This document shows, in pieces, positions 22,261 through 33,587 of a stretch of 64,000 bases of DNA. Source of the DNA: Macrotrachela quadricornifera (Eukaryota; Rotifera; Eurotatoria; Philodinida; Philodinidae); NCBI GenBank assembly GCA_022393335.1, contig JAJEKB010021331.1, positions 1,511,258 through 1,575,257 on the forward strand. Direction: 5' to 3'. The notes below the pieces were generated by a model. That model saw nothing but the letters and a program-made list of their open reading frames with translations. It did no database searches and was not told the DNA's origin. Made by a program: the position numbers and the translations under genes. Position 1 is the first letter of the stretch. The number at the start of each line of letters is the position of its first letter.

Positions 22261-24329
22261 AAATTTTCCTTATTTTCTGACTTCACTATTTTAACTTTAC
22301 CTTCTGAAACAAAGTTAAAGTGCCACATCTAGATGAGATGTTTTTGAATACCAGATTTTCCTAAATTGATTATCCGTTTCTAATCTTCATTGCACATTAT
22401 TGCTACTAGAATTAGGAAAATGACTGAACCTGAAATTCCAGTTATCGAGAATGATCGAATCCAAAATTCTATATCTACTTTCAGATTCTATGCATGCTTA
22501 CTTTGGAGTTCACGCTTTTTCTTATCAGAGTCTCAATGAGGAATGCAGCTGTAGACGACTGGTAATCAGTATGAGTTGGGGACTGTTTTACTAATAACCA
22601 GTGGAAATCTATGTACAGTGATAAGCACAAATATTTACCAATGTCTATTGATTTTCGCCCATATCCTCCCAAAATCTCTCTTGTAGATCAGATGAAAGTA
22701 TGTTTTTTCTCTTTGCCAATTAGGTTTCAGACCTGGCTTTTTTGTTAATAGTCAGATTGCAGCATGGTTTATCTTTCTTATTATAAGGACAGAAAATGAG
22801 GTTATCCAGAACATGTCAAAGAAAACCATCAAGAATGCCGCAATCATTTCGCACAAGAACATGTTTTGTCCGTATAACAGTGGAGGAAACGGTGCTCGAA
22901 TTTGATGGACTAGATGTCTTTTCTATCAGCCAGTTAGAACTCTCTACAATAGGATCTATACACGGCCTCTTTTTATAAGTTCTACGGTAGTGAACCAGTA
23001 TCAATTTGTCGAAAAATTTCGAGGAACAAAAAAGGTTCTAATTGAAAAGCCTGGCACGATGATAAGTTCATAAAATGGCATCCATTGAAAGGTTCCTTAT
23101 GAGACCATATCTTTTTTAAGAGTAGTGTATAAAAATTTTTTTACTAAATACAAGAACGAAAAAAGGTGTTGTTCAGAACATATCATACAGAACTCATAAT
23201 AATCTCGAATAGGCTTATACTACACTATGTTTCATTCTTATAATAATTATGAAAATCTTTGTGCATATCTAATTCGTGACAAGTAAAACCATTCTTTCAT
23301 CTGATTGGTTAGAGAAATTTTGTAGAAATCCGAGTGAAAACGGATATATGTTGGCTCTTAGTGAAAAGGTGTTTGTTCCTTAACAATATCGGTGAACATC
23401 GACGAATTCATGTGCAGTAAAGTTGGGGTGATATTTTCTATTCCCTAAATATAGCTGAAGTGAGATTCGAAAGAATAGAACTTAAATTTTGTGGAGTTCG
23501 ACCAGCATATAGTTCGAGTTATAGTTCAAGTGGCACATAGTCATAGTTACCCATTTCTAGCATATTCTTTTGTTCGGCAAAAGGACAGAAGACTCTAAAG
23601 TTTTACGATTGCCAAGTTGCATTTCTAAAGACACCATTTTACCTTGAACTTTTTATATAATTTTCAATAATGAAGCATTAAAAAAATACAAAATCTTTGT
23701 GGTTGAGAGTATAAGCTGATCGGCGGCAGAGATATCTACTGCTGCGCTACTACAATGTGGTAGTTTATTAAAAAAAAAAGTTGCCGCAGTCGCGATGCTG
23801 CTGCAATGCTTTTCAAGTAACAGTTTTGAATTTCATTGTTGTGACTGCATTGGATGATAAATATTGATATGAGGGCGTCAAATTCATCCCATCTCAGGAG
23901 GTTTCATATGTAAACACTTAAATTCTACCAAGCCTATTCAGTTTCTGATATTTACGAAAAACTATGCTGCTATTGTCGCAGTGAATTATAAAAATATTTG
24001 CCGCTCCCGTGACGCGCATCTCTAATCGGCGATCGCAACAAATTTTGAAGTACCTTTGTTGCTACCATGAGTCCTCAAATGAATTATACACACTACCGCT
24101 GTTGCTATATATATTGCACGAAAAATTTCAGCTGCTTCTACTACGAGCATATATTTAAATATTTGCTATCTAAAAATTTTCCACATAGGGCTCGATTTTG
24201 AGGAATTTTCTTCTCTAGTTTCTCATCAGTCAATTGTGGCTCATCATTTCCTGCTTTTGTCATGTCGAAATTAGTCGTAAAAACATTTGAGTTTTTCGTC
24301 AGTTTTGGGTTTGTGGAATTTCGGGCTTG
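22261..24329. other. Noncoding interval with GC-rich islets
   Basis: No gene supported. CTGCTGCG, GCCGCAGTCGCGATGCTGCTGC and CCGTGACGCGCATCTCTAATC stretches at about 23720-24035 resemble the GC-rich hairpin at 61090-61185 and may be dispersed copies of one repeat. Confidence 0.35.
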
Positions 24330-24475
24330 ATCCTATGGTTGAGGTATGACGTTCATTATTGTAATAAAGTCTTTTAATTTTTCTACAAAGGTCTGCATAA
24401 TATAATAAGAAAAGGCATTATTACGCGACTGATAGTATTGCAATAATGAACATCACAGCTCAAGTATAGAACCAA
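24330..24475. repeat. Short inverted repeat pair
   Basis: About 38-bp blocks at 24330-24367 and 24430-24475 are inverted copies, centred on CGTTCATTATTG / CAATAATGAAC with flanking GGTTGAGG..AT / AT...GCTCAAG. Spacer about 60 bp. Confidence 0.4.
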
Positions 24476-27400
24476 ATCTCAAAAGATTTGGTTTTGTGAC
24501 ATGCCTGTTGGCGCTGCGATGACCCAAGCTATCGACTGACACTTCTGTATCTGTATCTTAACAAATAATATACTGAGACATCGCTTAACAAAGCTAGTTA
24601 AAATTTTTACAAAACCTTTTAAAATAAATTTTCGATATGAGACTCAAAACGGTTTTGGGTGACTCAGTTTTCTTCAGTCCCCAGTGCAGTCATTACAAAT
24701 ATCCTCTGTTATACGGACTGAATGATAATAAGCTATGTTTTTGCTTTGGTCATTACTAACAGATTTTACATAAAGAAACTGCCTACCGAATATAGTCGTC
24801 GATAAATATGAATAAAGTTCACTTTGTATTGAGGTTTGTGTGTTTTATTTTTAAAAATTATAGAACAAATGACCAGTAACAACCAGAATGTAATAACTAA
24901 AAATAAATGATAAAAATATTCGGGGGAAAATAGCAAGAACAAGAGAGAGATCACAGATAAAATATCAAAGCGAATGATAACAACTTATATAAGAGTTATT
25001 AATAACGAGTAACATCTACTGCCGCTAACACTCACATATCACACTGATAAGAAATAAAAGTGCTTCATAATTCGAAGTTAGAATAGAGATTTTTACACTA
25101 ATAGCGCAATAATTCGCGATAATAATGATTGTTTGAAAATATTCATTGTAACTTTGATTATTAATATTTTAATACAATCAATATCATGAAAAAGAATTTT
25201 ACAGGATTTATCAATATTATCCTGCATTGAACCGATATTAGTAGAATGATCAACGAAAACTAATTTTAACTTCTCTTTTATTGTATGATATATTAAATTC
25301 ATATTGTTACGCAGATTAGCCTAAACATAAGTATTTAAGCGAAGGCGTTTTTCTTTAATATTGAATGCTTTTCCATAAAATCAAAGAAGCTGTGTAGAAC
25401 GGCCTGAACTGTCTTCGATTATTTCAAGATGATGAGAGATTTATGCTTTTTCTGTATTGCCAAAGTTTGATCGAATTTGCCTAGGTTAATCTAACCCTTA
25501 TCTAATTAATGTCATTCTATAGTTTTGTCTCGTACTCATAAGGTAAGAGCATTGAATTTGTTGGTTATTGTGACTTGTCAAAGCTACTTCCATCTACTGA
25601 AGTAGATTTTATTATTGATCCGATCGATTGTAATAGCACAGCAAATCGTACATTTTAAAACGAGAATTTCCTATTGTGAATCTTTATAATAACAATATGA
25701 TGTAGTTAACAACAGCATTAATCAAGCTGACAGATTAGTTGAAAAAACGCATGTAAACGCTATAAAACTTTTGCGTGTTTTACGGCCATAATCACGGTTC
25801 CCGACTGCTCCCAAAAAAACCGAGCAAAAAAACAAGATATTTAAACGGAAAATTTTTTGCAGGAGCTGATATTTTTGTGACGACTTTTAGGTAGGTTTTA
25901 GAAGCAAAACTTAATATACGCTAAGAGCACAGCCGTTCAAAAAAATTGAAGTTTTCCAGAAAAGGTAGTAAGATCTCGGGAATTGACTATCACGAGACCA
26001 AATTGCATTAACACACGTTTAAATATACTCCGGCAAAAGTTATATAGCTGGTACCAACACCACAGCGTTTTCACTAGCTTTAACATATGACTAAGGTTTT
26101 CTAGTGGAAATGAAAGGTGTATCTCATTCTATAACTTGAAATATGCCGAAATAGTGTGAACTCTTAGATCGAAAGTTGTATATGGATGAATCAAGAAAAA
26201 CTTTTGCCTTGATAATCTGACTTTCCAGAAAAACCACTCCTTGTAGCCTCGTATGTCCAAAGTCTTGTGGCATTCAGAACCAGCGTACTTGATTACTTAG
26301 TGTACACCAAGTTTTAGCTAAAAAACAAGGGGACAGTTGGAACCTTCCCTCATGAGTTTATGCTGAATCATGAATATTTCTTGATAAACATCAAAAAGCA
26401 GGTCAAATATTATTCAGATAGAAGTATCTAAATTCGAAAACTGGAGAGATCACGAAAAAACTTGCAGAGAATTCAGAATTTTTATGAAAAATATGGAGAA
26501 TCTCGGGACGTTGGTTTTCATATGAGAAACTTCTTTAAAGAATCGCATTAGTTCGTGAAAATCTGATCAATTCTATCAATACCTTGTAACTCTAGTCGTC
26601 GGTCACGATCATGGTCACATATGAGCGTGACCATTTTGCAGATCTCTAATTAATATGTCTTTAAAGTTTTGATTGTACTAAAAAAATATGATAGTATCAA
26701 GAGACAGTGCACCGTCATCACCTCACCGTTTTGGAATCCAGCCCCGCCCTGTTCCGCCGACGAGACGGGGCAGGACGGAGTGGTGTGACACTGCGACTCG
26801 TCCATTTATGATATAAATATATTACATGCGGAGTAAAAGATACGAAAATAAAGATTATATTACGAACCGCTGTTGTATTATTTAATACTTTTATTTTATC
26901 TCAGGATTCGTGATATTAAATTTTTGACTTTTAAGTCAATTAAAATCTGTTAGAAATATCAAAGAAAAAAGTACGACGGAAATGTGTAACACTCATTAAT
27001 ATTATTACCACCTACAACATTTTTTTTTCAATAAGAAATTAATATTAAAGCTAGATATGTAATCAGTTTCATTCCTTATGATTTACATCGAACTTGATAG
27101 GAAGTCTTCACGAAAAATTTTGTTTTTTCATCATATCCTTCAATGCATATGCACAATATAAAACAACAAAAAAATAAGAATGATTAATTACAGATTGTTC
27201 GTTGTTTCGTTTTGTCTTTATTGCTACTCATATAAAGTTCTACTAATGAAATAGTTGATGCAGCTCACATTAACGTTTCTGTAAATTGAAATGTATGAAA
27301 ATAATGAAATAATCTCACCTATAGCAATGATCTTATCGAAATAATTGGAAATGATTATTAAATTATGTATATATATAATACACTGCTGGCCAAAAGTTTC

Positions 27401-27802
27401 TTACTCCTTAAAGTACTTCAATACTCCAAGCTGTTGACTTGAAAATTTGGCTGCATACACATATTTAATGAGAAACGTCCACCATATAGGCCGGTTCGAC
27501 ATAAATTCAATGCAATAGGACAAATTTATGCATCAAATACTATTTTCATCCAGAATCGCTCATATCTCATAGTCAAAAAAGCTACATTCCTACCGCTAAA
27601 TGGTTTGAAGGACATTTTTCGAGTGAGTAAGATAGTTCCTAATGTGTATATTATCAGGTAGTAAGCACAACTGAATTCAGTGAGATATAAATAATTGGTG
27701 AAGCATACGATGGCAAGAAGATTACGTCATCATATTGCCAATTTAGCACATGTTATATCTTTGAAACTTTCTAAAAACATTTGCAAAAGTCGGAATATGT
27801 TT
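24476..27802. other. Long noncoding interval
   Basis: No exon chain supported. Noted inside: a GC-rich hairpin at about 26738-26785 (CCGCCCTGTTCCG against GGGGCAGGACGG) and a diverged TTCAGAACCAGCG near 26275, similar to the motif of the TIR element at 4718-6000. Confidence 0.35.
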
Positions 27803-28640
27803 AGACATGCACCGAGCCCGGGAATAAAGCGGGAATCCCGGGCTCGGTCATTCCCGGGTTTTGCCATTCCCGGGCTCGATCATTCCGGTACCGGGATTCT
27901 CGGGAATTGAAGTACTATACTATAGAGGTACCCTTGGCTCCTCAACTACTATACTATAGGGGTACTCTTGGGTTCTAAACTTAGGGATGCCATCATATAT
28001 TTACTCTATTAGTAATTAAGTACCAATCGTAAAATACTGATCGCTGCGCGAGGTTTTCTATTAGTCGAAAAATAGTCCAATCAGCTTGCAGGAAAGTGTA
28101 ACTCGCTTATTTCATGGACAACCGTCGGAGATTCTATGAGTACTTTTGTAGAGCATCCTTGATAACCTCAAATTGGCTCGAATAACCCGATGTTCCATCT
28201 ATATCTTCATGGGAAAAAAACGCCTCGAAATCTGATTGGATGGTATAAAAGAGTTTCAGCCAATCAGATTTTGAGGCGGTTTTTCTCCATGAAGATAAAG
28301 ACGAGACATAGGCTAATTCGGGCCACCTTGAGGTTATCAAGGATACTCTACAAAAGTCATCATAGAATCTTCTGTGGCTACCCATGAAATAAGCCAGTTA
28401 CACTTTCCTGCAAGCTGATTGAACCATTTTTCGACTAATAGAAAACCTCACGCAGCGATCAGTATTTTACGATTGGTACTTAGTTACTAGTAAAGTAAAT
28501 ATATGATGGCATCCCTAAGTTTAGGACCCAAGAGTACCCCTATAGTATAGCAGTTGAGGATCCGAGGATACCCCTATAGTATAGTACTTGAATTCCCGGG
28601 AATGACCGAGCCCGGAAAGCTCGGGCTCGGTGCATGCCTA
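27803..28640. repeat. Large foldback repeat (0.84 kb) with GC-rich CCCGGG tips
   Basis: Outer ends are inverted copies: GACATGCACCGAGCCCGGG (27804) against GAAAGCTCGGGCTCGGTGC (28615-28633). Matches continue inward through TACTATACTATAG blocks, CTTAGGGATGCCATCATATA / TATATGATGGCATCCCTAAG, TCGTAAAATACTGATCGCTG / CAGCGATCAGTATTTTACGA and CAATCAGCTTGCAGGAAAGT / ACTTTCCTGCAAGCTGATTG, to a central CCTCGAAATCTGATTGG / CCAATCAGATTTTGAGG. The left tip (27810-27905) holds CCCGGG four times within about 95 bp of otherwise AT-rich DNA. No coding capacity. Confidence 0.8.
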
Positions 28641-28819
28641 GACATGATTGTAACTTGAAAAATCGCTAGTCCATGTGACGTATGGCATATATAGATTTGT
28701 CTCAAGTGTATTATTGTAATTTCATTCTGTTCACATATCTTACTGATCGCACGCGTCCTTCAAAATGAACGAGATAAAACCAGTGTGTATCTATTTATTA
28801 GAGAACAAGAAAACTGTCA

Positions 28820-30084
28820 TTAACAATAAAGACGTTTTCTATAATTTTCTTGCTTAATTTGTTCTATAATAGTTACAGAAACGTAATTCTCCCCTAAGTC
28901 CAATGTGATGAGTGTCTATATGTAAAGAAAAAGATGAATATGAGAAAGGTGTTAATAAGATCAGAATCACTGTATTATGCCGTAAGGCATCAGCAAGATG
29001 TTGTGCACTAGCATCTCCGATTTGATTCATTGCAAGGTTCAGTGTGGTGAGTGTCTATATGTAGAGAAGAATATGAGTATGAGAAAGATTGAAATAGGAT
29101 GAGAATCACTGTATTGTGCCGTAAAGCATCACCAAGATGTTGTGCACCAGCATCTCCGATTTGATTGTCGTAAAGGTCCAGTGTTGTGAGTGTCTATATG
29201 TAAAGAGGAATAGGAATATAGGAGAGATGTAAATAGGATGAGAATGACTGTATTATGCCGTAAGGCATCAGCAAGATGTTGTGCACCAGCAGCTCTGATG
29301 TGATTGGCAACAAGCCTCAGTATGATGAGTGTCTATATGTAAAAAGGAATAGGAATATGGGAGAGATGTAAATAAGATGAGAATGACTGTATTATGCCGT
29401 AAGGCATCAGCAAGATGTTTTGCACCAACAGCGCCGATTTCATTGTATTTTATATGGAGTTTGGTGAGTGCCTATATGCAGAGAGGAAGATGAATATGAG
29501 AAAGATTTAAATAGCATGAGAATCACTATATTATGCTGTAAGGCATCAGCAAGATGTTTGGAGCCGGTAGCTCCGATTTCATTTATTTCAAGCTTCAGTG
29601 TGATGAGTGTCTGTATGTAGAGAAGAAGATGAATATAAGAAAGATGTAAATAGGATGAGAATTACTGTATTATGCCGTAAGGCATCAGCAAGATGTTGTG
29701 CACCAGCATCTCCAATTTGATTCCTGTGAAGATGCAGGCTGGTGATTGTCTATATGTAGAGAAGAATATGAGTGTGAGAAAGATTGAAATAGGATGAGAA
29801 TCACTGTGTTATGTCGTAAGGCATCACCAAGATGTTGTGCACCAGCANNNNNNNNNNTCACTGTGTTATGTCGTAAGGCATCACCAAGATGTTGTGCACC
29901 AGCATCTCCGATTTGATTGTCGTAAAGGTTCAGTATAGTGAGTGTCTATATGTAAAGAAGAAGAGAAATATAAAAAAGATTTAAATAGGATGAGAATCAC
30001 TGTGTTATGCCGCAAGGCATCAGCAAGATGTTGTGCACCAGCATCTCCGAGTATATTGTATTTTATGTAGAGTCTGGTAAGTGC
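28820..30084 (-). CDS. 3' end of an LRR (ribonuclease-inhibitor/NLR-type) gene, one 28-residue repeat per exon
   Basis: Minus-strand exons of exactly 84 bp: 30084-30001, 29945-29862, (gap copy 29847-29805), 29749-29666, 29610-29527, 29471-29388, 29332-29249, 29193-29110, 29054-28971. A 96-bp terminal exon (28915-28820) ends KQENYRKRLYC plus TAA. Each exon encodes one repeat such as TLTTLDLYDNQIGDAGAQHL-ADALRHNT, the LxxLxLxxNxIGDxGAxxLAxAL pattern of RI-like LRRs, preceded by ..TATAG and followed by GTGATT or GTCATT. Such arrays form curved ligand-binding solenoids. No NACHT, kinase or signal sequence appears upstream; a poor repeat-like frame (DQLTRVAARTIIDALRD) at about 30200-30135 is the last trace. 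The 10-N gap at 29848-29857 has near-identical DNA on both sides, so the true repeat number is unknown. Confidence 0.75.
29848..29857. other. Assembly gap (10 N) inside the LRR array
   Basis: Ten N. About 47 bases on each side of the gap (from TCACTGTGTTATGTCGTAAG) are identical, so the scaffold was probably closed over a collapsed or duplicated repeat. Confidence 0.95.
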
Positions 30085-31529
30085 CTATATGCACAGAAGA
30101 AGATGAATATGAAAGAAATGAATAAAGTATGAGTAGTGTCGTCTGATCTCGTAATGCATCTATGATAGTTCTAGCTGCAACTCTTGTAAGCTGATCGCCA
30201 ACTCCAACTCTGATTCATGTGAAATGGTATTCACCTCCGGCTCGTTATTTGTTCAAAAGGGATGTTAAATAGCTTGAAATCTTTAAATATAACAACTGTG
30301 ACAACTGACATTGGAAATACTGTAGAATAGTAAAAATAAAATATCTTCATTCACGATCATGGTAGAGAGAAATACTGTACCAATTCATAATCACTGAAAC
30401 ATATAGCAATGATACAAAGGAGTAGTGCAATCTGGAGCTTGACAGCGGGTAGACTCAATATGGCTGGATTCTCTACTTGAAAATGAGAAGCCCTCCCTAA
30501 CTACACTCAATTCGATAGAGAAGCTCGTACCGAAGTTCAGTCAACACGACTTAAGTTGGTGGGAAAGCTTAGCTTCATAAATCACCTGTTGAACGCTACA
30601 CGAATAGGGTTGGATTAATTGTCTTTCTTTTATCATGTATTATTGCGTCTTGGACGACAAACAAACAAATATATGGTAACTCTGTTCGAAGTCTCTTTTC
30701 TAGCTGATCAGTGAGAGCCAGCTAATGATATCGCTATAGAAACATGTTTAATTTTATCCCATTATCAACGTTATATGAATCAACACATATGCCAGTAGCA
30801 GCTCATGAACTATAATGAGTTGTGACAAAAAGTGGGTGCCCAGCTTCAATTTCTACTCATGTGAGCTGGTGACTAGTTTCAGCTCTGATTCATGTAAGTC
30901 GGTGATCAATTCTTTTCAGATGAGTTGGAATTGATGCGCCAGTTCTAGCTCTCAGAATTGATGTGGAACTGTCACACCCTTACATAAGAGTTGATTGTAT
31001 TTCTATAAATTCTTAGGAGATTTTGGAATATTTACTGTGATTTCGAGAATGTTTACAGTTCTTCGAACATTCGAACAATTCGTGGCAGTCTTTTGAAGTC
31101 TTGCTAAAACTTGAGTATCCATTGTAAGTGAAAATTAATATATGAATCATAAAATAACTTCTGTTAATTAAAAAAGAAACAATAACAATCCATTGATTCG
31201 GTAGACTTCAGATGAAGTGTAATTGTTTTATGGTGAATTCTTTTGAGATAAATAAATTAGTGAGTGAGAGAAGTTACAGTAATTGTCTGATCTTCGGTGT
31301 TATTTTTGAAAAGAAATTCTAGTTTACAAGAGTTGTGGTTTTATTAAAAAGGCTTTGATTAAAGATTATTGGCGTCGATCAATGTATTTTTTTACATTGT
31401 TTCCATGAAGGAATAAGTTCTCAGCCACAGTTTTTTTCTAGGTATCGCACAGACAACACCTAGTATTATCTAAACCATGTAAGAAAGATCATTTGCTGTC
31501 TTTGTAATGGACATAAAGCATATTAACGA
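30085..31529. other. Noncoding interval upstream of the LRR exons
   Basis: Holds short related blocks CTCTGATTCATGT(G/A)A and AGCTGGTGA / AGTCGGTGA near 30205-30230 and 30860-30915. No domain-coding exon that could be the 5' part of the LRR gene was found. Confidence 0.35.
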
Positions 31530-31818
31530 AGAAAGGCCAGTAAATGTTCACTTGCTTTTGAGCTGAGACTTAGTTGACTGGGTTTAATCGAGCATGCTGA
31601 TTCTGAATTTCCTAGTGATTGCTACGTTCAAAACTTGAAAAAAGAGAGAAAAAAACCAGCGTTTCACTATACTGCATCAAAAAAACTGTTTTTTTCCTCT
31701 CTTTTTTCACGTTTTGAACGTAGCAACCACTAGGAAATTCAGAATCAGTATGCTCGATCAAACCCAGTCAACGGAGTCTCAGCTCAAAAGCGAGTGAACA
31801 TTTATTGTCCTTCCCTTG
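31530..31818. repeat. Foldback repeat with about 120-bp arms
   Basis: The left arm (about 31530-31650) and right arm (about 31690-31818) are inverted copies: GGCCAGTAAATGTTCACTTG / CGAGTGAACATTTATTGTCC, GAGCATGCTGATTCTGAATT / AATTCAGAATCAGTATGCTC, GCTACGTTCAAAACTTGAAA / TTTCACGTTTTGAACGTAGC. The loop is about 40 bp. Arms are about 92 % alike. Confidence 0.75.
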
Positions 31819-32159
31819 TAAGTCGTCTCCATACTAGAGTAGTGAAAAAATCATTGTTGAAATCTACTTTATTTGCAGCAATAACAAGGAAACCCAAAAT
31901 TCTGGTGAATGTTGGTAAATTTCATTAAAGATTTTCGTAATGGTAGCTAATGTAAAAAACAGTTTTTCTACTAAAAAACTAACCAATATATATTTCGAAA
32001 AGTATCTCATGTTTGTTTTAATTAGGTCGTAATAAAACAACAATCCATCACTAGTTGTCGAATGTTGTTCCGTATTTCTGAGTCGATGGTCTTTTTCGTT
32101 TCAAACTAAATCTAGAAATCAAAAGCCGCAGCAACTTGTTCCAACCAACCCGATTCTTA

Positions 32160-32340
32160 CCTACTGCTTCCTAGTCCCATCTGATCTTCCATATTTCCGC
32201 CAAGTCCCACAAGTTCTACGTAGTCTCACCTGTAGGTGGGACTAGCCTCTCTAAATTCCAACCCCCCCTGCTTTCTTCACCCAACTTCACCCTCACCCTT
32301 CTCTCGCTCTCACTTCTCCTACCTCGCCACTCACCCCCCC
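32160..32340. repeat. Polypyrimidine-rich tract on the + strand
   Basis: About 180 bp dominated by C and T (for example CTTCACCCTCACCCTTCTCT and two runs of 7 C) in an otherwise AT-rich region. Located 290-610 bp downstream of the end of the F-box exon on the opposite strand. Confidence 0.6.
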
Positions 32341-32625
32341 AAATTAGCAGATTCTCTAGACTCCCATATCAGTTTGAAATCAACTGTCATTTTCTTATGA
32401 TAAATTCAGATTGAAATTAAATATACCATTGTATGGTTTTTCTAGAAGTCTGTAATTCTCTGAATTTTTTTATTCATACAATGCGCCAAATTATAGAACA
32501 CTATTGTATGAAAGAATATCCTTTTAAACTGGAAACAAAAAAAATTTGCAAATAATATATTTTCAAGAAAATAATGCATTTAGAACGTGATAAAAGTATG
32601 ACTTCATAATAAAACTTACAATTAC

Positions 32626-32766
32626 CTTATATGGATGGTATGTATCTAAAATAGCATTTAGCCTTTTACAAATACTTTGGAATGACCAGAAAATTTGTTT
32701 TGGTTTAAGGTGGTCGAGAATACGATATGTCAATTCGACGGGTAACGTATGCAGCGAAGGTTTCAT
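32626..32766 (-). pseudogene. Lone first exon of an F-box protein
   Basis: ATG at 32766. The 47-residue exon reads MKPSLHTLPVELTYRILDHL and continues with QIFWSFQSICKRLNAILDTY. This is a complete F-box helix set (LP.EL...IL..L, then F.S....CKRLN), ending at a clean GTAATT donor. F-box domains recruit substrates to SCF ubiquitin ligases through Skp1. No following exon encoding the usual LRR-like substrate arm was found in the next kilobase on this strand, where a foldback and the polypyrimidine tract lie. It is therefore probably a truncated copy, or a gene whose second exon is far away. Confidence 0.65.
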
Positions 32767-33140
32767 CGTCGCAGAGTTTGATGTCGTTATGTGTGAAATG
32801 AAAATGTTTTAGTGAAATGTGTGCGCTTTCAGATTCTGCGTTATCTCTTAAGTATTCTGTTGTGTATGATGTGTCATTCGATTTCTTGTGATGGTGTAAT
32901 TTCTTTTTTTTTCTATTTAACTATAAAGGTACGATAAGAACGATATATATTGAGGGTAAGGATGAGGGTGAGGGTGTGAGTTTGAAAATAGGTATGGTTC
33001 GAATGAGAAAGCATATGAACGAGTTCAAAGAGAATTATCTATAATTCTTTTAATTTGTCTACAGAATTGCATTCGTACAATTCCAATGAATATAACCACA
33101 TGATATGCTCTATTTAGTACGAAAGACTAAACAGAAAGAA
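32767..33140. other. Noncoding; likely upstream region of the F-box exon
   Basis: Contains a purine-rich GAGGGTAAGGATGAGGGTGA run at about 32951. Nothing else recognised. Confidence 0.35.
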
Positions 33141-33144
33141 TCAT

Positions 33145-33220
33145 CTGAGCAGAATGGGAATCGAACCCACATCTTTCAAAATGCGGTTGGCACGATGCAG
33201 TTTCTTTACTATGGAAGGGC
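33145..33220 (-). tRNA. tRNA-like remnant
   Basis: On the minus strand a T-arm GTGGGTTCGATTCCCAT (B-box GGTTCGATTCC) is followed by TCTGCTC. Upstream lies CATAGTAAAGAAACTGCATC and a loop TGCCAAC that would place GCC as anticodon. The acceptor 5' strand does not pair with TCTGCTC and the anticodon stem is poor, so this is a pseudo-tRNA or SINE-like sequence, not a functional gene. Confidence 0.35.
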
Positions 33221-33587
33221 TGGTTAGCATTACAAAGGAAATACTGAGCGAAGGTAGCTTGATGTGCTTCCCAAAAGGAGCTGCTTCAGTCTTGATAGAC
33301 ACATGATATTTGATAGAATCCTGAATAAATGGAAAATTCCTATGAACAACAGTAATAGAAAGAAAGAAAGAAAGCGTTTAATATCATATACAAAAAACGG
33401 TATATATTTTTATTAGCCCTAGTACGCCCGTGCTTTTTTATGCGCTACAGTAGCAATATATGATTCTGTAAAAAGGCCACTATCTTGACAAAAGAATACT
33501 AGTGTTATATCCAATCTGATAGGAAAAAATATTGAGAGTATATTAGTCCTTTATTTCGAACAACTAATACAAAAAATGTGTTTTATA
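33221..33587. other. Noncoding spacer
   Basis: Contains a short (GAAA)n run near 33358-33374. No gene seen. Confidence 0.35.

Noticed and set aside
28134..28387. Opposed 83- and 65-residue frames at the centre of the 27.8-28.6 kb foldback
   Set aside because: Both are reflections of the inverted arms; no protein family.
28971..30084. Regular ~140-160 bp tandem repeat as a CRISPR array or satellite
   Set aside because: Each unit encodes a 28-residue LRR flanked by splice sites; the periodicity is exon plus intron.
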